Assembly (NCBI GenBank): GCA_937934285.1
Contig: CALHAT010000041.1
Coordinates: forward strand, 1 to 30,504
Reading direction: 5' to 3'
From: Minisyncoccota bacterium
Lineage (GTDB): Bacteria; Patescibacteriota; Minisyncoccia; UBA6257; HR35
DNA length: 30,504 bases
The position numbers and the translations under genes were made by a program. Position 1 is the first letter of the stretch, and the number at the start of each line of letters is the position of its first letter. Positions 15,412-24,824 of this stretch are shown one piece after another. The notes below the pieces were generated by a model that saw nothing but the letters and a program-made list of their open reading frames with translations, did not search any database and was not told the DNA's origin.

Positions 15412-18400
15412 ATGTTTGCAGCCAAAAATTTTTCAAAATTTTCCCATTTAGAGCCTGATCACCTTTTATCAGATTTACGTGATTCTTTTGATAGATTTTT
15501 AGAACAAGGATTGCATAAGGTTTTCAAGGAATATTTTCCTATTTTTGATTATTCAGAAAAAGAACTTAAATTAGATTTTGTGAATTATGAGGTTGGACCA
15601 CCAAGAATTTCAGAAGCAGAAGCTAAATATTACGGAATTAATTATGAAGCACCATTAAGGGTTACTCTTAAATTAGAAAATTTAATCACCAAAGAGGAGA
15701 GAAATCAAAAGATATTCTTTGGAGAAATCCCAATAATGACTAAAAATGGTAATTTTATTATCAACGGGATTGAAAGGATTATTGTTAGTCAGCTTCTTCG
15801 TTCTCCCGGAGTTTATTTTAATTTCCTTCTCTATGGAGAAAGTAAAAAATTTGGCGCCAAGATTATTCCACAGCAAGGTGCTTGGTTAGAATTTCAAACG
15901 GAGGGAACTAATATTTTGACAGTAAGAATCGATCGTAGGAAAAAGGTGCCAGTAACAATTATATTAAAAGCTTTCGGATTTGAAAATAATGAAGAAATCT
16001 TAAAAGTTTTTTCTAACCAAGAGATAATTATCAATACTCTTAAGAAAGATCCGACTGAAACCAAAGAAGAAGCTCTTTTGGAAATTCATCGAAAATTAAA
16101 ACCTATCGAGCCTAATACTTATGATAATGCTGTTTTTTATTTTGAAAGCACATTTTTAAATACCTCTCGATATAATCTTTCTCCAATAGGAAGATTTCAT
16201 ATTAATCGAAGACTTCAACGATCATCTCAGTCGCTTGTTTTAGAAAAAGATGATGTTAAAGCTATTGTTGAAGAAATTTTAAGGTTAAATAAGGATTCTA
16301 AAGCTGAAGCTGATGATGTGGATGCTTTATATAATCGAAGAGTCAGAGATGTCGGCGAACTTTTGGAAAACCAGGCACGGATTGGTATGATACGACTTAA
16401 AAAAGATATTCAAGACAGAATGAGCGGTATTTCAAAAACACAAACTTTGATGCCATCGCAAGTAATTTATCCAAGAAAATTTATGAATACTTTGATTGAA
16501 TTTTTCAATACCTCCCCCTTATCTCAGATTTTAAAACAGGTTAATCCTTTATCAGAAACAGAGCATAAAAGGAAATTAACTGCTGGTGGTCCGGGTGGTC
16601 TTTCCAAAGAAAGAGCAACTTTGGAAGCTCGTGATGTTCATCCTACTCATTATGGTAGAATTTGCCCTATCCAAACACCTGCTGAGGGTCAAAATGTGGG
16701 CATTGCTTTAAATAAAGCTCTTTATTCTAAAAGAAATGAATTAGGATTTTTAGAAACTCCGTATTTACGAGTAAAAGGCGGTAAAGTGACCAAAGAAATA
16801 GTTTGGCTTACTGCTGATCAAGAATTTAAAGAAGTCATAGCTTCAAGATTTATAAACTTAGACAACAAAGGAAATATTTTAGATGAAAAAATAGAAGCTC
16901 GAGTTTATGGAGAGCCCAAATTAGTCGATAAAGAAAGAATTACTTTAATCGAGGTTTCTCCTTTTCAGATTTTTTCTTTAGCTACATCACTTATTCCTTT
17001 TGTTGAACATGACGATGCTAATCGAGCTCAGATGGGTTCAAATATGCAAAATCAAGCTGTTCCTTTAATTAAACCAAATATCCCACTTGTTTCAACCGGA
17101 TTAGAAGAAAAAGTTGCAAAAGAGTCGGGGCAAATTTTAATAGCCGAGGAAGATGGTGAAGTTATAGAAGTTGACGCTGATCATATTACTATAAAATATC
17201 GAACCAATAAAGGCTATCAAAAGAAGATTTATCATCTTAAAAAATTTATTCGTACCTCCGAATTTACTTGTTATAATCAAAAACCAATAGTAAAAAAAGG
17301 ACAAAAAATTAAAAAAGGTGATATTTTAACTAATGGACCGGCAATTTATGATGGTTGCTTAGCTTTAGGACAAAATGTTTTAATTGCTTTTTTGCCTTGG
17401 TATGGGTATAACTATGAAGATGCAATTATTATTTCCGAAAGATTATTAAAAGAAGATATTTTCACTTCTGTTTATTTAGAGGAATTTTCTGTTGATGTTT
17501 TAGATACTCGTTTAGGACCAGAGATAACTACTTATGATATTCCTGAGGTTCCTGAAGCTAAATTAAAAAATTTAGATGTTGAGGGCTATGTTCAAGTTGG
17601 AACATACGTAAGGCCGGGAGATATTTTAGTAGGCAAAATTACACCTAAAAGAGAAATTGAGCTTACTCCTGAAGAGAAACTTCTTAAAGCTATTTTCGGA
17701 GAAAAAGCAGAGGAGAAAAAGGATTCTTCTTTGTATCTTGAACCAGGTAAAGAGGGTAGGGTAATCAAAGTTAAGGTTTTAGATCGAAGCAAAGGAGAGA
17801 TTACTGAACCCGGTGTTCTAAAGAGGATTTTTGTCGAAATTGCTAAGCTAAGAAAAATTCAAATCGGTGATAAATTAGCTAATCGTCATGGTAACAAAGG
17901 GGTTATTGCCGCAATTTTGAAAGAAGAAGATATGCCTTTTTTGCCAGATGGAAGGCGTATCGATGTTATTCTTAATACCACCGGAATTATTTCAAGAATG
18001 AATGTTGGTCAAATCTTAGAAGCTCATTTAGGCTGGGCAGCTCATAAGCTTAATTATCGTGCTATTGTTCCACCTTTTTCTGGAATTACCCCCGAAGATA
18101 TTAAAAAGGAATTAAAAAAAGCTGGACTTCCCGAAGATGGGAAAACAGTTTTGTATGATGGTTTGACAGGTGAACCATTTCATCAACCAGTTGTTGTTGG
18201 TTATATGACAATTATGAAATTGGTTCATATGGTTGAAGATAAAATTCATGCTCGTTCAATTGGTCCTTATTCTTTAATTACCCAACAACCATTAGGTGGT
18301 CGAGCCCAATTTGGTGGTCAAAGGTTGGGTGAGATGGAAATGTGGGCATTAGAAGCTCATGGTGCTACTGAGATTCTTCAAGAGATGCTAACAATAAAAT

Positions 18401-18621
18401 CTGATGATGTTCGAGGTCGTACCTTAGCTTATGAGCAGATTATCAAAGGCGAGGATATTGAAGTTACTTCTTATTCGACAGTGTTTGATGTTTTATTAAA
18501 CGAACTTCGCGGTTTAGGTTTTAATGTAGAGATTCATTATCGCGAAAAACAAATTGAATCAGATAAAGAACCAGTGCAAGAAGAAATTATTATTAAAGAA
18601 ACGCCTAAAGCCAATGAATAA
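15412..18621 (+). CDS. rpoB: DNA-directed RNA polymerase subunit beta
   Basis: The 1069-residue subunit forms half of the RNA polymerase active cleft. Conserved blocks include NGIERIIVSQLLRSPGVYF, the rifampicin-pocket region (366-393), RDVHPTHYGRICPI, SNMQNQAVPLI, GYNYEDAIIISERL, KIQIGDKLANRHGNKGV and the C-terminal GGRAQFGGQRLGEMEMWALEA. It lacks the large lineage-specific insertions of E. coli (1342 residues). Residues equivalent to E. coli D516, S531 and L533 are Lys375, Thr390 and Gly392, and the TPEGPNIG motif reads TPAEGQNVG (422-430). The last 8 bases overlap rpoC. No ribosomal genes (rplJ, rplL) precede it. Confidence 0.98.
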   Translation: MFAAKNFSKFSHLEPDHLLSDLRDSFDRFLEQGLHKVFKEYFPIFDYSEKELKLDFVNYEVGPPRISEAEAKYYGINYEAPLRVTLKLENLITKEERNQKIFFGEIPIMTKNGNFIINGIERIIVSQLLRSPGVYFNFLLYGESKKFGAKIIPQQGAWLEFQTEGTNILTVRIDRRKKVPVTIILKAFGFENNEEILKVFSNQEIIINTLKKDPTETKEEALLEIHRKLKPIEPNTYDNAVFYFESTFLNTSRYNLSPIGRFHINRRLQRSSQSLVLEKDDVKAIVEEILRLNKDSKAEADDVDALYNRRVRDVGELLENQARIGMIRLKKDIQDRMSGISKTQTLMPSQVIYPRKFMNTLIEFFNTSPLSQILKQVNPLSETEHKRKLTAGGPGGLSKERATLEARDVHPTHYGRICPIQTPAEGQNVGIALNKALYSKRNELGFLETPYLRVKGGKVTKEIVWLTADQEFKEVIASRFINLDNKGNILDEKIEARVYGEPKLVDKERITLIEVSPFQIFSLATSLIPFVEHDDANRAQMGSNMQNQAVPLIKPNIPLVSTGLEEKVAKESGQILIAEEDGEVIEVDADHITIKYRTNKGYQKKIYHLKKFIRTSEFTCYNQKPIVKKGQKIKKGDILTNGPAIYDGCLALGQNVLIAFLPWYGYNYEDAIIISERLLKEDIFTSVYLEEFSVDVLDTRLGPEITTYDIPEVPEAKLKNLDVEGYVQVGTYVRPGDILVGKITPKREIELTPEEKLLKAIFGEKAEEKKDSSLYLEPGKEGRVIKVKVLDRSKGEITEPGVLKRIFVEIAKLRKIQIGDKLANRHGNKGVIAAILKEEDMPFLPDGRRIDVILNTTGIISRMNVGQILEAHLGWAAHKLNYRAIVPPFSGITPEDIKKELKKAGLPEDGKTVLYDGLTGEPFHQPVVVGYMTIMKLVHMVEDKIHARSIGPYSLITQQPLGGRAQFGGQRLGEMEMWALEAHGATEILQEMLTIKSDDVRGRTLAYEQIIKGEDIEVTSYSTVFDVLLNELRGLGFNVEIHYREKQIESDKEPVQEEIIIKETPKANE

Positions 18622-21600
18622 AAAAATTTCCACTTCCGAAATAGAGAAAATTGTTTTAAAAATAGCTTCACCGGAAGAGATTTTAAGCTGGAGTTATGGC
18701 GAGGTTCTTAGACCAGAGACTATTAATTATCGTACTGGGAAACCTGAAAGAACCGGTTTATTTTCTGAAGTTATTTTTGGTCCGATGAAAGATTTCGAAT
18801 GCTCTTGTGGTAAATATAAAAAACCCCAGATTAAAGGGATAGTTTGTGAGCGATGCGGAGTAGAAATCACCCATTCTTCAGTTAGAAGGGAAAGAATGGG
18901 TCATATAACTTTAATCTCACCAGTAGTGCATCTTTGGTTTTTAAAAGTTTATCCCTATCCATTGAGAATTTTTTTAGATATTCCTATTAATCAATTAGAA
19001 AAGGTTATTTACTATTCAGCTTATATTATTACTAAAGTAAATAATACAGAGAAAGAAAGAATTTTGAAAGAAATCGAGAAGGAATATAAGGAAATAATTT
19101 CTAAAAGCGAATCTCGAGAAGAAAAAAAACAAAAAACGGCAATTTTTAATCAAATTAGGGAAGAGCTTAAATCAATTCAGGTTAAAAAAATTTTATCAGA
19201 TGCTGAATATTTTTATCTTTCTAGAAAATACCCTAATACTTTTGAGGTGGGTATTGGTGCTGAACCAATAAGAAGATTTTTAGAGGAAATTGATTTAGAA
19301 GAACTCAAAAAACAAACCCAACATCGACTTATGAAGGCAAAAGATATTGATAAACAGTATTTATCTTTAAAATTAAAATTTATTAACGCTTTCATTAAAC
19401 ATCGACGCAGACCTGAATGGATGATTTTAACCGTTCTTCCTATAGTTCCTCCAGATTTAAGACCAATAGTTCAATTAGCTGGCGGTAAGTATACTTCGTC
19501 TGATCTTAATGATCTTTACCGAAGAATTATTAATCGTAATAATAGATTAAAAAAGCTTTTGGAACTCAAAACTCCAGAGATAATTTTAAGAAACGAGAAA
19601 CGTATGCTTCAAGAAGCCGTTGATGCTCTAATCGATATTACTATTAAAAAAGAAAAAATAATAATTGGTCGAAAGGTTATTAAATCTTTGGCTGATAATT
19701 TAAAAGGAAAAGAAGGAAGATTCCGCCAAAATCTTTTAGGTAAAAGAGTTGATTATTCTGCAAGATCAGTGATTGTTGTTGGACCGGAACTAAGAATCAA
19801 TGAATGCGGCTTGCCTAAAAAAATTGCTTTTGAAATTTTTAAACCCTTCGTTATTCACGAGCTTTTAAAAGAGGAAAAAGCTCAAACAACTAAGCAGGCA
19901 AAATATTTAATCGAAACTCAAGATCCTGATGCTGTTGCTGCTTTAGAGAAAACAGTTCAAAATAAATATGTTTTATTAAACAGAGCTCCTACTCTGCATA
20001 AATTAGGTATTTTAGCTTTTAGACCAATTTTAATTGAAGGTTTAGCTATAAGAATTCCCCCTTTAGTTTGCGAAGGTTATAATGCTGATTTTGATGGCGA
20101 TCAAATGGGGGTATTTTTGCCTCTTTCAGAAGCAGCTCAAAAAGAAGCTCGTGAAATTTTAGATGCCAGCAAGAATCTTCTCCGACCTGGTACTGGAGAA
20201 CCGATAACTAAACCACAAAGAGATATTATTATTGGACTTTATTATTTAACTGTAATAGTTCCAGGTAGAAAAGGAGAAAATATTAAAGTTTATGATGAAA
20301 AAGAAGCTTTATATTTATATTTTCAAAATATTATTGATCTTCATGCGAAAATTTTTGTTAAAAATTTCAAAAACGAAAAAAATCTTGAAACTTCTGTTGG
20401 TAGATTAATTTTTAATCAATTACTTCCGGATGACTTCCCTTATGTTAATAAAGTTATTAATAAAAAAAGTATTTCGCCTATTATTTCAGAACTCTTAGCT
20501 AAATATGGTCAAGAAAAAACAGCGCTTATTTTAGATAATCTAAAAGAACTTGGTTTTAAATATGTTACTCTTTCGGGACTTACTTTAGGTATTGATGATT
20601 TAAAAGAACCAGAAATTTATAATGAAGTAGTAAACAACTCTTTAGCTAAACAAAGAGAAATTGAAAACGCTTATGAAGAAGGATGGTTAAGTGAATTTGA
20701 AAAAACTATTCAACTTCAAGAAATTTGGGGATTAGCTCGTCAAGAATTAGAAAAAGATATCCAAAGAATTACCAGTCCTATCGATAATGTTATGTTAATG
20801 ATAAATTCCGGAGGCCGAGGAACAATGGCTCAGCTTTCACAAATGACAGCTATTAAAGGTTTGGTTTACAATCCTCAAGGTGAGGTTATTGAACTGCCAA
20901 TTTTATCTTCTTATAAGAAGGGCTTAACTCCTCATGAATATTTTATTGCTACTCATGGAGCACGTAAAGGTGCCTCCGATAAAGCTCTAAAAACACCCAA
21001 GGCCGGTTATCTAACAAGAAGATTAGTAGATGCTTTACATGACATAATTATTCGTGAAGAAGATTGCGGTGATAAAAACGGTATAATAATTAAAAGAGAT
21101 TTTTTGAAAGAAGCCGGAGATGAATTTAAGGATCAAATTTATTCAAGGGTTAGTTTAGAAAAAGTTGTTGATAAAGAAGGTGATGTCTTAGTTAACGAAG
21201 GAGAAATAATTACTAGGGAAATCGCCGAAAAAATTGATAAAGCTGGTATTAATGAAATTAAAGTTCGCTCTCCATTTACTTGTAAAACTTTGTATGGAAT
21301 TTGTCAAAAATGTTACGGTTTAGATCTTTCTAATGATAGAATAATCAAGTTAGGCGAAGCTGTAGGAATTATAGCTGCCCAATCCATTGGCGAACCAGGC
21401 ACCCAATTGACAATGCGTACTTTTCACTACGGTGGGATTGTCGGGGCTGTAGATATCACCACAGGACTTTTAAGGGTTGAAGAAGTTTTAGAAATTAGAA
21501 CACCAAAAACTGAGGCTTTAATTTCGCCTTTATCTGGAAAGATTGAAAAAATCGAGGAAACGCCTAAATATTATCTTGTTAAAATAAAAAGTGCTCTAAG

Positions 21601-22243
21601 TAAAACGTCCCCAAAATCAAGTAATAAAAAAAGGGAGATAATTTTAAAAGTTCCTAAACAATTTAAACTTCTAATTAAAAAGGGACAATTTGTGAATAAA
21701 GGCCAAGTTTTAAATGAAGGTATTGAAGATCCTAAAAAAATTTATCGTACCTGTGGTAAGTTAAGTGTTTTTCAATACATCTTAAAAGAAGTTAAAAAAA
21801 TTTATAATGAGCAAGGCGCAGGTATTCATAATAAATATCTTGAGCTTGTAATTAGAAAGATGCTTTCTCGAGTTATGGTTATCGATCCTGGTGATAGTGA
21901 ATTTATTATTAATGAAATTATTGAAAAAGATATGTTTTTAGAGGAAAACAGAAAATTAAAAGATCAAAACAAAAAACCTGCCAAGGGCATTTTACTTTTG
22001 ACTGGTATTAAAAAAGTAGCTTCAACAGCTTATAGTTTCTTATCAGCAGCTTCTTTCCAAGAAACTTCAAGAGCCTTAGTTCAGGCTGCTTTAGAATGTA
22101 GGCCAGATTATTTAAGAGGCATTAAGGAAAATATAATTATTGGTCGTAAACCACCAATTGGTCAAGAATTTCGAAAACAATGGCTCAGAAAAAAGGAACA
22201 AGAACAGTTAAAACCGGAAGAGATTCTAAAAGTAAAAGATTAG
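18614..22243 (+). CDS. rpoC: DNA-directed RNA polymerase subunit beta'
   Basis: The 1209-residue subunit has the N-terminal zinc site (CSCGKYKKP ... CERCG), the catalytic loop [10 protein letters not shown] (490-499; Asp492, 494 and 496 bind Mg2+), the bridge-helix region [20 protein letters not shown], the second zinc site with [13 protein letters not shown], and the trigger-loop region [21 protein letters not shown]. Canonical GDQMAVH is GDQMGVF here. I choose the ATG at 18614 ([12 protein letters not shown]) over one 60 bases earlier, because the extra residues lie in rpoB and are not homologous. It overlaps rpoB by 8 bases and its last 64 bases also encode the start of rpmA. Confidence 0.97.
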   Translation: MNKKISTSEIEKIVLKIASPEEILSWSYGEVLRPETINYRTGKPERTGLFSEVIFGPMKDFECSCGKYKKPQIKGIVCERCGVEITHSSVRRERMGHITLISPVVHLWFLKVYPYPLRIFLDIPINQLEKVIYYSAYIITKVNNTEKERILKEIEKEYKEIISKSESREEKKQKTAIFNQIREELKSIQVKKILSDAEYFYLSRKYPNTFEVGIGAEPIRRFLEEIDLEELKKQTQHRLMKAKDIDKQYLSLKLKFINAFIKHRRRPEWMILTVLPIVPPDLRPIVQLAGGKYTSSDLNDLYRRIINRNNRLKKLLELKTPEIILRNEKRMLQEAVDALIDITIKKEKIIIGRKVIKSLADNLKGKEGRFRQNLLGKRVDYSARSVIVVGPELRINECGLPKKIAFEIFKPFVIHELLKEEKAQTTKQAKYLIETQDPDAVAALEKTVQNKYVLLNRAPTLHKLGILAFRPILIEGLAIRIPPLVCEGYNADFDGDQMGVFLPLSEAAQKEAREILDASKNLLRPGTGEPITKPQRDIIIGLYYLTVIVPGRKGENIKVYDEKEALYLYFQNIIDLHAKIFVKNFKNEKNLETSVGRLIFNQLLPDDFPYVNKVINKKSISPIISELLAKYGQEKTALILDNLKELGFKYVTLSGLTLGIDDLKEPEIYNEVVNNSLAKQREIENAYEEGWLSEFEKTIQLQEIWGLARQELEKDIQRITSPIDNVMLMINSGGRGTMAQLSQMTAIKGLVYNPQGEVIELPILSSYKKGLTPHEYFIATHGARKGASDKALKTPKAGYLTRRLVDALHDIIIREEDCGDKNGIIIKRDFLKEAGDEFKDQIYSRVSLEKVVDKEGDVLVNEGEIITREIAEKIDKAGINEIKVRSPFTCKTLYGICQKCYGLDLSNDRIIKLGEAVGIIAAQSIGEPGTQLTMRTFHYGGIVGAVDITTGLLRVEEVLEIRTPKTEALISPLSGKIEKIEETPKYYLVKIKSALSKTSPKSSNKKREIILKVPKQFKLLIKKGQFVNKGQVLNEGIEDPKKIYRTCGKLSVFQYILKEVKKIYNEQGAGIHNKYLELVIRKMLSRVMVIDPGDSEFIINEIIEKDMFLEENRKLKDQNKKPAKGILLLTGIKKVASTAYSFLSAASFQETSRALVQAALECRPDYLRGIKENIIIGRKPPIGQEFRKQWLRKKEQEQLKPEEILKVKD

Positions 22244-22452
22244 GAGTAAAGTTATTTGCTGGACAGATTGTTGAGCCAGGCAATATTATAGTTCGTCAAA
22301 GAGGAACAAAATTTTTACCGGGCAAAAATGTTGCTAAAGGAGGTGATGATACTTTATATGCTCTCAAGAAAGGAACGGTTCAATTTAAAACAATAAGAAA
22401 AACAACTTTCTCTGGTAAAAAAATTTGGAAGAAAGTTGTTAATGTGATTTAA
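22180..22452 (+). CDS. rpmA: 50S ribosomal protein L27 (bL27)
   Basis: The 90-residue protein reads [21 protein letters not shown], then [24 protein letters not shown] in two steps, the L27 fold. The N-terminal tail reaches the peptidyl transferase centre. The start lies inside rpoC in another frame, overlapping it by 64 bases; the family N terminus is complete only from this ATG. Its 3' end overlaps glyA (opposite strand) by 14 bases. L27 is usually next to L21 (rplU), which lies at 7728 here. Placement behind rpoC implies co-transcription with RNA polymerase subunits. Confidence 0.92.
   Translation: MAQKKGTRTVKTGRDSKSKRLGVKLFAGQIVEPGNIIVRQRGTKFLPGKNVAKGGDDTLYALKKGTVQFKTIRKTTFSGKKIWKKVVNVI
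22392..22440 (-). terminator. Intrinsic terminator for glyA, antisense inside rpmA
   Basis: AACAACTTTCT (22401-22411) and AGAAAGTTGTT (22430-22440) form a perfect 11-bp inverted repeat with an 18-base loop. On the minus strand the second arm is followed by a T-rich tract (ending GTTGTTTTTCTTATT), as in an intrinsic terminator. It begins at the glyA stop codon and lies wholly within the last codons of rpmA. On the plus strand no T tract follows. Confidence 0.5.
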
Positions 22453-23686
22453 ACAACTTCAGCCACCTTCTATAAGGCAAAGGAAATTTTTTGGTGAAGT
22501 TTATTACTTCCTGTTTAATTTTTTCGGTTTTTTCTTTTCTAATTAAAACTCTCTCAAAAAATTCAGCAATCAAGACCATTTCTTTTTCTTTCATTCCTCG
22601 CGAAGTTACTGCCGGTGTTCCCAATCTAATTCCTGTGGGGTTAAATGGTGAAATATCGCCCGGTAAAGAATTTCGATTAGCAACAATGTTTGCTTTTTCA
22701 AGTAAATTTTCGGCTATCTTACCCTCTAAGTTTAGCGGTTTTAGATCAATAAGCATTAAATGGTTATCGGTTCCATTAGTAAAAAGTTTAAAGCCTCTTT
22801 TTTGAAGTTCTTGACTTAATTTTTGTGAATTTTTAAATATTTGCTTTTGATAATTGAGAAAATTTTTTTGAAGAGCCCGTCTAAAAGTATAAGCAATTCC
22901 AGCAATGGTATGAAGATGAGGTCCGCCTTGAAGTCCAGGAAAAACTGATTTGTTAATTTTATCTTCAAGTTCTTTTTTCATAAAAATAACTGCACCTCTT
23001 GGTCCTTTTAAAGTTTTATGTGTTGTTGTTGTTACTACCTCAGCATAAGGAAAAGGTGATGGGTGAAGCCCAGCAATTACCAGTCCAGCAATATGGGAAA
23101 TATCAGCAACATGATAAGCACCAACTTTTTTAGCAATTTTGTGGAATTTTTTAAAATCAAGTTTTCGTGGATAAGCAGTGGTTCCGGAAATAATAATTTT
23201 TGGTCTATATTCTAAAGCTAATTTTTCTAATTTACCAAAATCTATTTTCCCTGTTTTTTCATCTATTTCATATTGAACCGAATTAAAAAGTTTGCCGGCA
23301 TAACTTACTTTATGGCCATGAGTTAAATGGCCACCGTGAGATAAAGTCAGACCCATAATCGTTTCTCCGGGATTTAATAAACCTAAATAAACCGCTAAAT
23401 TAGCTGGTGAACCAGAGTAAGGTTGAACATTTACTGACCATTTATTAGAATTTAATTTGAAGGTTTTTAGAGCCCTGTCTTTCGCTAAATTTTCAATTTG
23501 ATCAATAAAAAAATTTCCGGGATAATATCTTTTCCCGGGATAACCCTCAGCGTATTTATTTATAAGTGGTGAACCGACAACAAATAAAGTTTCTAAATCA
23601 ACAAAATTTTCTGAAGGAATTAGCTCTAAAGTTTCTTCTTGTCTTTTAATTTCTTTTTCAATTATTTGCCAAAGTTTTTTGTCCAT
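22439..23686 (-). CDS. glyA: Serine hydroxymethyltransferase
   Basis: The 415-residue PLP enzyme converts serine and tetrahydrofolate to glycine and 5,10-methylene-THF. Signatures include LELIPSENF near the N terminus, [29 protein letters not shown], the histidine-rich [11 protein letters not shown] and the PLP-lysine site [16 protein letters not shown] start it at 23686 ([12 protein letters not shown]) rather than 15 codons upstream, since the extra residues are not homologous and a -10 box lies in that stretch. It is divergent from folD, whose product uses methylene-THF, and convergent with rpmA, with a 14-base overlap. Confidence 0.95.
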   Translation of the reverse strand: MDKKLWQIIEKEIKRQEETLELIPSENFVDLETLFVVGSPLINKYAEGYPGKRYYPGNFFIDQIENLAKDRALKTFKLNSNKWSVNVQPYSGSPANLAVYLGLLNPGETIMGLTLSHGGHLTHGHKVSYAGKLFNSVQYEIDEKTGKIDFGKLEKLALEYRPKIIISGTTAYPRKLDFKKFHKIAKKVGAYHVADISHIAGLVIAGLHPSPFPYAEVVTTTTHKTLKGPRGAVIFMKKELEDKINKSVFPGLQGGPHLHTIAGIAYTFRRALQKNFLNYQKQIFKNSQKLSQELQKRGFKLFTNGTDNHLMLIDLKPLNLEGKIAENLLEKANIVANRNSLPGDISPFNPTGIRLGTPAVTSRGMKEKEMVLIAEFFERVLIRKEKTEKIKQEVINFTKKFPLPYRRWLKLFKSH

Positions 23687-23693
23687 ACTATTA

Positions 23694-23699
23694 ATTATA
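23694..23699 (-). promoter_or_regulatory. -10 box for glyA, probably leaderless
   Basis: TATAAT on the minus strand is followed by 7 bases (TAATAGT) and the glyA ATG. A transcript would start at or within a base of the A of the start codon. The -35 region is weak (TTATCT at 17-base spacing). Confidence 0.5.
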
Positions 23700-23722
23700 A
23701 CCTTAATTGATGCGATAGATAA

Positions 23723-23761
23723 AAGATTCAAGAATTAAGATTTAAGATTCAAGAATTAAGA
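23723..23761. repeat. Two-copy 21-base tandem repeat in the glyA-folD spacer
   Basis: AAGATTCAAGAATTAAGA occurs twice, at 23723 and 23744, with a period of 21 bases and 18 identical positions. Shorter AATTAAGA sub-repeats are nested in it. It lies upstream of both promoters of the divergent pair. Function is unknown. Confidence 0.8.
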
Positions 23762-23776
23762 ATAAAAATTTATTAA

Positions 23777-23806
23777 ACGCGTATATTTATTCGCGTCTAT
23801 TCGCGT
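23777..23806. repeat. CGCG-containing short repeats before folD
   Basis: TATTCGCGT occurs twice with a 10-base period (23788-23796, 23798-23806), preceded by ACGCGT at 23777-23782. AACGCG (23776-23781) and CGCGTT (23802-23807) can pair. CGCG is rare in this AT-rich window, so the cluster stands out. It abuts the folD -10 box. Confidence 0.7.
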
Positions 23807-23812
23807 TAAAAT
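23807..23812 (+). promoter_or_regulatory. Possible -10 box for folD, leaderless spacing
   Basis: TAAAAT is followed by 7 bases (AATATTA) and the folD ATG, so transcription would begin at about the start codon. There is no clear -35. In such AT-rich sequence a chance match is possible. Confidence 0.35.
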
Positions 23813-23819
23813 AATATTA

Positions 23820-24641
23820 ATGATAATTGATGGAAAAAAGTTGGCTGAGGAAATTTTGAATAATTTAAAAGAAAAAAGGAAAAATTATGGAAGATTGAAA
23901 ATTGCTGGTTTTTTAATTGGTCAAGATAAAGAAAAATTTAGTTTTTTGAAGATTAAACAAAAATTTGCTGAGGAGCTGACAATTGAATTTAGAATTTATG
24001 AAATTGACGAAAATTTATCTAAAAAGAAAATTAGAAAATACATCAGTCAAATTTTAAAACATAAAACAATTCAAGGAGCAATTATTCAATTACCAATCCC
24101 AGAAAATTTACCAACCCAATATATTTTAAATTCAATTCCGGCAAAAAAAGACATTGATTGTTTATCAAGTCGACTTTTGGGAAAATTTTATACAGATACG
24201 CCACTTATAAAGCCACCAGCAGTTGAGGTTATTGATTTTTTAAAGAATAAATACAATTTAGATTTTGTTGGCAAGGAAGTTTTAATTGTTGGATATGGAA
24301 ATTTAGTAGGCAAACCTTTGGTTCATTATTTTGCTAAACAAAAAGCAACAGTGATTATTGCTAATTCGAAAACAGATTTAAAAAAATTCTTAAATTCAGT
24401 TGATATAATTATTGCTGGCGCAGGTAAACCACATTTAATTAATGATTGCAAAAAAGATGCTCTTTTAATTGATTTTGGTTATTCAGTTGTTAATAATAAA
24501 ATTTACGGTGATTTTGATTTTGAAAAATTAAAAGATAAAGCAAGTTTAATTACATCAACTCCGGGAGGAACTGGTCCAATTTTAGTTGCTAAACTTTTTG
24601 AAAATTTCTTTAAATTATTGGAATGTAGAGTGAATATCTAA
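23820..24641 (+). CDS. folD: Bifunctional methylene-THF dehydrogenase / methenyl-THF cyclohydrolase
   Basis: The 273-residue enzyme oxidises 5,10-methylene-THF (NADP-linked) and hydrolyses the product to 10-formyl-THF. Conserved parts are IIQLPIPENL (88-97), KKDID (109-113, catalytic Asp111), the nucleotide-binding GYGNLVGKPL (158-167) and TPGGTGPILVAKL (247-259). The YVxxK catalytic motif reads FLKIK (42-46): the lysine is kept and the tyrosine is phenylalanine. The PCTPxG motif is KPPAVEV. Together with GlyA it forms a serine-to-formyl-folate route, supplying purine and formyl-methionine synthesis. Slightly shorter than typical FolD (about 280-290). Confidence 0.92.
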   Translation: MIIDGKKLAEEILNNLKEKRKNYGRLKIAGFLIGQDKEKFSFLKIKQKFAEELTIEFRIYEIDENLSKKKIRKYISQILKHKTIQGAIIQLPIPENLPTQYILNSIPAKKDIDCLSSRLLGKFYTDTPLIKPPAVEVIDFLKNKYNLDFVGKEVLIVGYGNLVGKPLVHYFAKQKATVIIANSKTDLKKFLNSVDIIIAGAGKPHLINDCKKDALLIDFGYSVVNNKIYGDFDFEKLKDKASLITSTPGGTGPILVAKLFENFFKLLECRVNI

Positions 24642-24642
24642 T

Positions 24643-24672
24643 TTGATTTTGCTGACTAAATTATGATAAAAT
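24643..24672 (+). promoter_or_regulatory. Possible promoter for tRNA-Leu
   Basis: TTGATT (24643-24648), an 18-base spacer and TAAAAT (24667-24672) preceded by TG (TGATAAAAT) form a plausible promoter. The start would be near 24679, about 40 bases before the tRNA. A second TATAAT at 24689-24694 lacks a -35. Confidence 0.45.
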
Positions 24673-24718
24673 AATTTTAAATTAAATATATAATTTTTGA
24701 TTTTTAATATTTTATGCT

Positions 24719-24803
24719 GCCGAGGTGGCGGAATTGGCAGACGCAGCGGACTCAAAATCCGCTGACCGTTAAGGTCGTGAGGGTTCGACTCCCTCCCTCG
24801 GCA
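24719..24803 (+). tRNA. tRNA-Leu (anticodon CAA)
   Basis: The acceptor stem GCCGAGG/CCTCGGC closes an 85-base class II tRNA with discriminator A. The D-arm contains TTGGCAGAC, the anticodon stem GCGGA/TCCGC holds loop CTCAAAA with anticodon CAA (reads UUG), a long variable arm (TGACCGTTAAGGTCGT) follows, and the T-arm is GAGGG-TTCGACT-CCCTC. The variable arm and A73 support leucine. CCA is not encoded and must be added by a nucleotidyltransferase. Confidence 0.97.
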
Positions 24804-24824
24804 ATTTTAGATTATAATATTATT

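Noticed and set aside
18554..18613. Earlier rpoC start
   Set aside because: It adds 20 non-homologous residues inside rpoB; MNKKIS at 18614 fits the family.
22491..22805. 104-residue forward frame opposite glyA
   Set aside because: It is antisense to a well-conserved gene, has no recognisable domain and is explained as a shadow frame.
23687..23731. Earlier glyA start
   Set aside because: The added residues are not homologous and cover the likely -10 box.
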